Part shown: piece by piece, positions 57,073 to 64,000 of the stretch
Position numbering within the stretch: position 1 is the first letter of the stretch
Layout: each line of letters starts with the position of its first letter
NCBI RefSeq assembly: GCF_000711695.1
Contig: NW_013546954.1
Location: 1-64,000, forward strand
Direction of reading: 5' to 3'
Origin: Tilletiaria anomala UBC 951
Taxonomy: Eukaryota > Basidiomycota > Exobasidiomycetes > Georgefischeriales > Tilletiariaceae
Length of the DNA stretch: 64,000 nt
Notes under the pieces: model-generated
Seen by the model: the letters and a program-made list of their open reading frames with translations, nothing else
Databases searched by the model: none
Told to the model about the DNA's origin: nothing
Position numbers and translations under genes: made by a program

Positions 57073-57306
57073 AAGACTCTCCGCAAACTCTCGCTTTGCA
57101 CAACTCGCTCTCACCTCGATTCCGAAACCCCAGCCCCCTCGCCAGTGCGCGCCCTGTAGTTGCTTCAGGCGAAGTATCGTTTCACTCAATAGCAACGCCA
57201 CACGAAATGCATCAGAGTGCTTGGCACGCGTTGAACAAACATTCTCCGTCTTGAATCATATGCTACAGTCACAAGCAAGAGTATGCCGACGTCTGAGACG
57301 GAAATA

Positions 57307-57942
57307 TTAATCCTCGGGGATGTATCTGAGCGCCGCAGCCATTCAGCGGTTGTGAGTTCAGCTCCTAGATCTTGAAAACGGGACGTGGCAACCCACCTTC
57401 GCCGAAGTGTACGGTACTTCTTGAGGGAGTACAGTGCTACACATGGAGCCGTGGCGATAGACCCATGAGAATATTGCTTTCCATTTGTCTTCATGCGTAA
57501 CTTACCTTCAGTTTCTGGAAATGGGCAGGGAGAGGTGAGGAGACTCAGCTTGCGAGCGTTATTGCGGCATCAGATGTGTGCAAACCTTTTTGAATGTGTT
57601 CCCCTAGCGCCAGTATCTTTTCTACCTCTGCATTCTCTGTGAGATTAGCATTCTTAGCCGACATGGATCGCAGCTTGCCGAGGAAGTTGTACGATGGCTC
57701 AGGGTACTCTCTGCCTAAGCGGTGCAGCTGGACCGGTCGAGTCACCACCGCATATCGAGTCACACGTGGGTATCGGGCAGGGCAACCGACAGACGATAAG
57801 AGACATAGAAAGAATAACATGTACGCCAGTTGTAGTACAGATGAGTACATACCAGCGTCCACATTCTGCAGGCAACGAAGAGACTCACCGTCTTGTAGAG
57901 CCCAATAGCGCGGGCTCGCAACGGATGTCCCACGGGTGGCAT
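57307..57942 (-). CDS. LYR-motif protein, ETFRF1/LYRM5 type
   Basis: Five exons, 57942-57889, 57727-57586, 57514-57506, 57436-57397 and 57325-57307 (introns 161, 71, 69 and 71 nt), give 87 residues. The LYR-like motif is LYKT at 15-18, followed by LHRLGREYPEPSYNFLGKLR, and the C-terminal helix is TEALYSLKKYRTLRRRY. Spacing and sequence match human LYRM5/ETFRF1, which acts in the mitochondrial matrix with the acyl carrier protein and displaces FAD from electron-transfer flavoprotein. The third exon is only 9 nt (AAACTGAAG); it is needed to restore the EALY...KYR helix and is flanked by good splice sites. It is head to head with the UXT-like gene (392 bp) and convergent with RPS3. Confidence 0.87.
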
Positions 57943-58184
57943 CCCGGTTGCTTCTTTCGAATGATGAGTAGGCCTCACGCAGATTCTGGAAGTCTATAGG
58001 GCCTGCCTACTGCACAAACTTAGACCCAGCTTTGCATCGCGAATTAGATGGCGCGATACATTGTAAAGTAATGCAATCATGAGTAGCGCTGTAATGGTCG
58101 CGTAAAAGGTTGGTGGAGAGGGGAATACTCGTGGACCCATGGAGGACCGAATAGGTGACAGCGCGGAGGCCACAGACGTTTTGT

Positions 58185-58204
58185 GTCACGTCACGTCACG
58201 TGAT
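58185..58204. promoter_or_regulatory. triple GTCAC repeat ending in a CACGTG E-box
   Basis: GTCAC is repeated three times in tandem and runs into CACGTG at 58197-58202, in the 392-bp gap between the divergent LYR-protein and UXT-like genes. CACGTG is the site for Cbf1-type bHLH factors and TGACG/GTCA half-sites suit bZIP factors. A shared regulatory role is an inference from position. Confidence 0.45.
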
Positions 58205-58334
58205 TCTATGACAGTTGTATGCATGTCGGACGTCGGCTCAGCAACACCATCCTTTCGCTGTTCTGTGTTGTCAATTACATTCGATTGGCAAGGGCCGAGG
58301 TCGTTGTAACTTACACTAAGAAGATTGCACCGCA

Positions 58335-59043
58335 ATGATTGGCGAGGAGGGTGTAGATGACCGGCCAGTGACGAGCGCTGAAATACAGAAGGCGCGGTCG
58401 TTCCTGGTGGAAAGACTGCTTCCCGACCTGGATCAGACGAAGCAGAAGCACGATCTGGTGCGCAGCGACATTGCAGGCTATGAAAGGCTACTCGTGCATC
58501 TACGGGAGCTAGAAGAGCGGGCCAGGAGAGGGGTGGTGCACGTAGATTCTCACATCGATAGCGACGATGGAATGACGCTTCCGGCAAAATAGTGCGTATG
58601 AGGGAGCGCATGTCGCACGCGGTACCATTGACTGCTCACCATCCCGTTGCCGTTGCCAGTTCGACCACAGCAAATCCCATCGTGCATCTTGGTCTAGGAA
58701 ATCTGTATCTTGAACTACCTGCTCAAGAAGCACGAGCATTCGTCTCCTCTAGACTAAAGCTACTTTCCAAGTGAGTTTCACTCTAACTGCATAGGAGCGT
58801 TTTGCTCAAGTAACCTTCAATGTGACCCCTCCCCATTGTCCAGGCGATTAGGCAGAGAACAAGAGAATATCGCCAAAATTGAAGCTGTTGTCCATTTGGT
58901 GAGTTTTCGAATCATCCTGACAGACTACCGGGACCTCGGCATGACGTTATTCTCCGCTTTCGGCCCAACAGTCAAGTACCACGCTTGTAAAGCTCGAAGC
59001 ATTGCACCGCGGCGAGACGAAGACCATACTAGATGAAAACTGA
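58335..59043 (+). CDS. UXT-like prefoldin-alpha family protein
   Basis: Four exons, 58335-58591, 58660-58770, 58844-58898 and 58972-59043 (introns 68, 73 and 73 nt), give 164 residues. The N-terminal coiled coil covers roughly 12-70 (FLVERLLPDLDQTKQKHDLV, YERLLVHLRELEERARRG). The beta-hairpin region has ANPIVHLGLGNLYLELPAQE, which matches the conserved vGlGffvE.tl.EA block of UXT/prefoldin alpha subunits. The second coil is FVSSRLKLLSKRLGREQENI and IAKIEAVVHL. UXT is a subunit of the R2TP/prefoldin-like chaperone complex that helps assemble RNA polymerases and PIKK kinases. Prefoldin subunit 3 or 5 is the alternative. The tail SSTTLVKLEALHRGE is unconserved. Confidence 0.8.
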
Positions 59044-59668
59044 CTCTCAAGGCCGCGTCTTTACGAATTAAGTGTTATGTAGAATAAAAAGCCAGTAAAA
59101 TCGCTGGTATGCACCACGTTGCAGCATATCTGCCATCAGCCACTCTTCGCCTTCGCTACTGGCTGCTGCCGCTCATCGTTCCGCAGGTTTCCGTGGTTGT
59201 GCATTCTGTCAAAATATCACACCGGAAACTAGCAGTCCGGGAGAGGGCTGGGTGTGGTCTTCTTTGTCCCCACAGCTTCTGGAGTCCCGGGAGAAAGGCC
59301 GGACGACGTGATATCCTCGGCCTTCGCCAGGGTGTGAGACCTTCCATCAGATCATCACATTTATCGTTCTCGCGTGTTTCCAAATAAGAGAGAAGAGGCG
59401 GGGCCTGACCAAGTCGAACATGCATGAACTGTATGACGTACAACTTGTGTGGCAAGCGATCGACTGATGTCAATGTCCTGATCGCATGGATGAACCCTTA
59501 TAATTGATAGTACGAAAGCAGCTCACCATGTTGCGCACAGTAAATGACCCATACATTGCATACTGCTTCTTCACTTACTAGGCGCAGGTGTACATGAAGC
59601 ATTTCTATCCTTTGCCCAACCCTTTAAGTTGCATTGCCAGTCGAAGTAACACGTTCCAACGTTCCAAG
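59044..59668. other. intergenic between the UXT-like and small mitochondrial-type genes
   Basis: About 0.6 kb without a supported gene. The frames at 59109-59473 on either strand lack conserved blocks. Confidence 0.4.
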
Positions 59669-60124
59669 ATGCTCAAGGGCACATCTGTCAGCCGCACTGC
59701 TTTCCGTACGCCTCTTGCTCCGGCCGTGAAACCTCGGGTTCCGCACGGTAGCTCGCGAATTGCTGTATCTTTGAGTGTTCGTTCGGGTCCATTGATGGAC
59801 CAAGTTGTATTGCGCGAAAGCATTATACAGCTTCCAGTCAGCGGTGCAGTCAGGCTAACACAATAGTCTGCCTATTTGATGCAGGATCCAAACAATTCAA
59901 CGTCCGAAGAGGCGGCCAGGACTGAGAAGTACAACATGGAACCAGCTCAGCCGGCAAAAGAGGCAGCTACACATTACCAGAGCAACACCCAAGCCCACAC
60001 GGACAAGGAGACCGCTTCCCCAAACTCGGCGCCAACCAGCTCGGAGGAAGCTTTGCGCGGGAGCAGGCACAACAAGTCCCCTGAACAGCTGCAGAAGGAA
60101 GCCACGGCCAATATGGGCAACTGA
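59669..60124 (+). CDS. small hydrophilic protein, possible mitochondrial presequence
   Basis: The proposed model has two exons, 59669-59764 and 59885-60124, giving 111 residues. The second exon is firm: acceptor GATGCAG with a CTAAC branch site 30 nt before it, then DPNNSTSEEAARTEKYNMEP to SPEQLQKEATANMGN and a stop. The donor is not certain; GCT/GTATCT at 59765 is the best phase-0 choice, and GCC/GTGAAA is another. The first exon is basic, acid-free and Ser/Arg/Pro-rich (MLKGTSVSRTAFRTPLAPAV), like a mitochondrial presequence. The mature part is acidic, Gln/Ser/Glu-rich and probably disordered. No family recognised. Confidence 0.5.
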
Positions 60125-60989
60125 ACCATTTCCACTGTACTATATCATTCTTACTGTACCCACATTCTGCACGCTGCACGTTGCCAATGCCTCGTGTCTT
60201 GCTTCCCGTCTGCATTGTATGAATGCTATCGATAGGTAATCTGGTGCCTCGATAGTGTCCAATATGCTGAATGCTGTGTGCGACGGCACAGCAGACTCGG
60301 AACTCAAGATGAAGTTGAGGCGAGACCAAGCAGCTGAGGTCTAATCTGATGTTTGCGGAAGGCTGATCGAGATCACTTCACGCGGTCGTTGGCCCAGCTA
60401 AAAGAATGGATTAATGGCAGGTGCGCTGAATACAGGCGGTGGCTCTGAATGCTAGACTAGATGCACCTGGTCAAATTTGACTAGTTGCCGCACACCAGAC
60501 CCGATGTCGTCCAATGCGAACGCATCATGCGATCTGGACATGAGCATCGACACGCCATCTACATCTGCACGGGACTAACTGGAGCTTCGAGGGTCGACGG
60601 GGCAAAGGCAGCGCAGGGATGACTACAGGGCACGACGATCCACGCCATCAAACCACGTTACCCGGTAGCCCACGCATGAAGTCATCGGCCAAGGGAAAGC
60701 AACAAGCATAGTGTTACACAATTAGAACAGTAAAAGAATACAACACAACCATATACGAGTCACTGCCAGTCATCTATGAGAGATCACTGCGGAGCCTCCA
60801 CCCCACCGGAGGACGACGGCACAGTGATGATGCTGACGTTGATCATGGCTGCCGTTCTGTCAGCTTGCGGGCGGGACGTCGCCGATGAGCTGCGAAAAAA
60901 AGGTCGACGGAATCGGTCCGGGGATATGTCCTATGCGCTATATCTGTTGGTCCAGCAGCCGCTCTTGCAGAGGGAAGTCATCCAGACGC
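60125..60989. other. convergent 3' region, small gene / histone H3
   Basis: About 0.87 kb between two stops. No coding frame is supported. The part adjacent to 60990 is H3 3' UTR; no obvious metazoan-type histone stem-loop is seen, as expected for a fungal polyadenylated histone mRNA. Confidence 0.4.
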
Positions 60990-61701
<712 letters not shown>

Positions 61702-63059
61702 CTTGTCGACTGCGGGGCAGAGTCGTGACAATAGGCACGTTGAGAAGGGTTATGAAGAGTATGAAGAGTATGTGTGGTTGTAGGGATAAAAGTATGAAGA
61801 GGTGCCAACGTGTATGTGATGAAGGAAAGTATGGTCGCGTCCAGTTATTCCGAGATGTCGCGGATGAAGGTATGGGTAGCGATGGAGACCCCCCAAGGTG
61901 ATGGCATCATAGTATTTTTGCACAGGAGAAAAGGGAGATGGATAGTGGAGATCAATGTGAGCATGTTTGTGCTGAGTTGAGGTAAGATTGATTAATGGAA
62001 ATGGTGTGGATTGAGTACTCACATCAGCTTTGCTTCTGTTGACAAGGTGGTGCGTGAGGTGGGGATGATGATGGTACAGTAGCAAGAGAGATTGATAAAA
62101 TGGGGACGTGTTTCTGTGGTGTCGAAATCGCGCGTTGACCCCGACAAAACCATCCAGCTCGTCCTTGTTTGTGGTCTGGGTTCGGGAGTAATTTTCGTTC
62201 CGAATCGTGCGCGTGCAAGTCTGTGTCTCGGACGCGCGCACAATGCACCTCCTCCTCACAAGTCACATGGCGGCGTCCGTGGTTAGTCCTGCGAGCAGCG
62301 AGAAGGGCGAGTGGCCTTATCATCTAGTCCAAACCCCTCACCCCCACCAATTCCAGGCAAGAACTGGGCGTTCTCGCCGCACGGGGACTGCGTTTCGGCC
62401 TTTCTGGGGTTCACTCCAATGTCTTGGACATGACAGTCACTAGTCGGTGATTTGCCTGCCTTCCAGCAATCGCTGTTGTGTCGATTGTTGAAGGAACGAT
62501 GGGTGTGTAGATTTACAAGGATAATTGGAGTCGAATTTTTGCAACTTAAGCCGCGCAAACACGCTTTGTGTTGATCTCGCTTGTATGCATGGACGTCACA
62601 GGTTCGTTGCTCTTTGGCCAAGGTCAACAAGTCATCTCTCCGTCCTCGACCGCAACTCGATGATGCAACCATGCACAGCAGGAAAGCTCTTGCAGCGGCT
62701 CCCGATCGCTTGTGCGCGGCATACCATGCGCTCAAGATGAGCACCTGCCAAGATCTCCTACATCACCGCCCCAGCTGCCGACTCTCAGTCAAAATGAGGT
62801 CAACTACCAATAGGTCAGGAGTGACGTGTCTGCCGCGCGTATAATTGTCACGTGACTGCGTCAGCATCTATGTGGCACACGACAAAGACGCTGTCGTAAT
62901 ATCCTATTGACTTGCCGATGTCCTCTACTCACCGTAAGCTAGTTATGAATACGACCAACCGCACCGGTCCAGTATGACCGAGCTAGCCAGTCATGCCTGA
63001 GACAAAGGCGGTCAACTACGGCTGGTGTCCTGTATTGACGTCGAGGCACATTGTTTCTC
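61702..63059. other. divergent intergenic region H3 / LysM gene
   Basis: About 1.36 kb with no supported gene. The H3-proximal part (61750-62100) is T/A-richer leader sequence. The open frames at 62283-62744 on either strand have no domain. A palindromic GTCACGTGAC lies at 62847-62856. Confidence 0.4.
62847..62856. promoter_or_regulatory. palindromic GTCACGTGAC E-box element
   Basis: A perfect 10-bp palindrome with a CACGTG core, about 200 bp upstream of the LysM gene start. It matches the Cbf1-type consensus RTCACGTG. Function is inferred from sequence and place only. Confidence 0.45.
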
Positions 63060-64000
63060 ATGCCTCCATCGAATCAACCGTATGTTCTGGAGGTGAAGCT
63101 CAACATGCTTTCCTCTGAGCTGTGCATGACTTGCTGCTCCACGATCGCGAGCGGATCTAGCCAGCATGAAGTCAAGCCAAAGGCAATGCCCTTCGTGCAT
63201 GGCTGCTGCAGGCGGTTCATTTGCTCGACCTGCATAGCCAACAATGCACGACTCGCCACTTTCTGTCCCTTCTGCGAGGATCCTCAGACAGCATTTCGCA
63301 AGGGCAGGCGACATGACGTAACGAGGGCAGGCGACACATTGTTCGACTTTGACAAAGCCCTCTCCGGATCAGGCCAAGCTGTTCAGAACGGCAGTGCAGA
63401 GGAATCGCTCGAAAGGGATGTACCACCTGCGTACGAAGCCGGTCCCGATTTTGTGCTTGCCTACGACGACAGTACAAAGGAGGACGCTGTTGTCGCAACG
63501 GCGACGGCTTCTATTCAAAAAATATCCAAAATCCAATTATCCGAGCCCGGGACCTTCAAGCCGATAGCCGATCACACACACGCCGCGGGCCTTGCAGAAG
63601 TGCTGCCCGAGAAGATCAAGGTCCCGCCAGATAGTGGAAAGGAGCAGACTCAGCGCGGCACTGGGGAGTCCGCACCGACCGATGGCGAGACGAGACAGTA
63701 TTGGCTCAGACCCGAGGACACACTCTCTGGCCTTGCCTTGCGTTTCAGAGTGCCGGTGAGCGCTTGGTCCTATCCCCAAAAAATTCTTCCAGCATCGTTT
63801 GACCCACTTCGACCCATCTTCCTCTGTTTACTTGTAGGACGTCACCCTTTGCACTTTGAACCAGCTGCCACGCTCTGCGCTCGCAACGACACCGCATATC
63901 CTTCACACGCGTCACTGGATCCTGCTCCCTGCCAACTGCATTTCTGTTGCGGATGCAGCTGAAGATTCGAAGTTACAAGAAGCGCTCACCGGTCCTCTGA
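63060..64000 (+). CDS. Cys-rich zinc-finger plus LysM-domain protein (3' end beyond window)
   Basis: Exon 1 is 63060-63755; an 82-nt intron (GTGAGC...TTGTAG) leads in phase 0 to exon 2 at 63838, still open at the edge. Residues about 20-80 hold a RING-like cysteine array: LCMTCCSTI, HGCCRRFICSTCIANNARL and FCPFCED. The middle is acidic and disordered with a PPAY motif (VPPAYEAGPD), a possible ligand for WW-domain ubiquitin ligases. A LysM domain follows: YWLRPEDTLSGLALRFRVPD across the intron to VTLCTLNQLPRSA and WILLP. There is no signal peptide, so this is an intracellular LysM protein rather than a secreted chitin-binding effector. An alternative start is the ATG at 63105 (MLSSELCMTCC). 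Confidence 0.8.

Noticed and set aside
61702-62330. Histone H4 gene expected to be divergent from H3
   Set aside because: I looked for the H4 core (such as a GLGKGGAKRHRK-like block) on both strands and found none.
62283-62744. 153-codon minus-strand frame between H3 and the LysM gene
   Set aside because: Cys/Ser/Arg-rich random-like translation with no homologous block; overlaps other equally open frames.

Overview
This window is nuclear DNA of a fungus, most likely a basidiomycete and perhaps one of the Ustilaginomycotina. The evidence is GC-rich coding sequence, many short GT-AG introns (mostly 63-120 nt), close gene spacing on both strands, and fungal families such as an Opy2-type anchor, Tof1, an Avt3/4-type transporter and Sen2. 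The lineage is an inference from style and gene content, because no rDNA or lineage marker is present. I see no bacterial, plasmid, phage, CRISPR or transposon signature. All gene models below were built by hand from splice sites and reading frame. For each multi-exon model the exon lengths sum to a multiple of three, and the conserved protein motifs continue across the joins.

Layout, 1-30.5 kb: an Opy2-like membrane anchor running off the left edge (-); tRNA-splicing endonuclease subunit Sen2 (-); a 1905-residue ABCC transporter (+), tail-to-tail with tubulin cofactor B (-); a triple-KH RNA-binding protein (+); the fork-protection protein Tof1/Timeless (+), tail-to-tail with clamp-loader subunit Rfc5 (-); an Avt3/4-type vacuolar amino-acid transporter (+); and an M1 aminopeptidase with an apparent mitochondrial leader (+).

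30.5-48.4 kb: two tandem dienelactone-hydrolase-like copies, the first clearly dead and the second probably damaged; glycine-cleavage T protein (-); a seven-exon MFS transporter (-); a 2.6-kb stretch with no firm gene; the Cdc48 adaptor Shp1/p47 (-); the ADP/ATP carrier (-), head-to-head with acyl-CoA-binding protein (+, eight exons for 104 residues); and a small CHY zinc-finger protein (-, six exons, the first holding only 5 coding bases).

48.4-64 kb: an unrecognised 914-residue single-pass membrane protein (-); a small membrane-protein model with very short introns (-); a 3.4-kb gene-poor stretch; ribosomal protein uS3 (+); an ETFRF1/LYRM5-type LYR protein with a 9-nt micro-exon (-), head-to-head with a UXT-like prefoldin (+); a small possibly mitochondrial protein (+); histone H3 whose first coding exon is just the ATG (-); and a Cys-rich-finger plus LysM protein running off the right edge (+).

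Most genes are housekeeping. Several serve mitochondria (T protein, ADP/ATP carrier, LYR protein, possibly the aminopeptidase and the CHY protein) or chromosome replication and chromatin (Tof1, Rfc5, H3). The most interesting points are the duplicated hydrolase copies that share the same one-base frame break, the tiny exons in short genes, the dual-start aminopeptidase, and the LysM/zinc-finger fusion. I found no convincing new multi-gene system.
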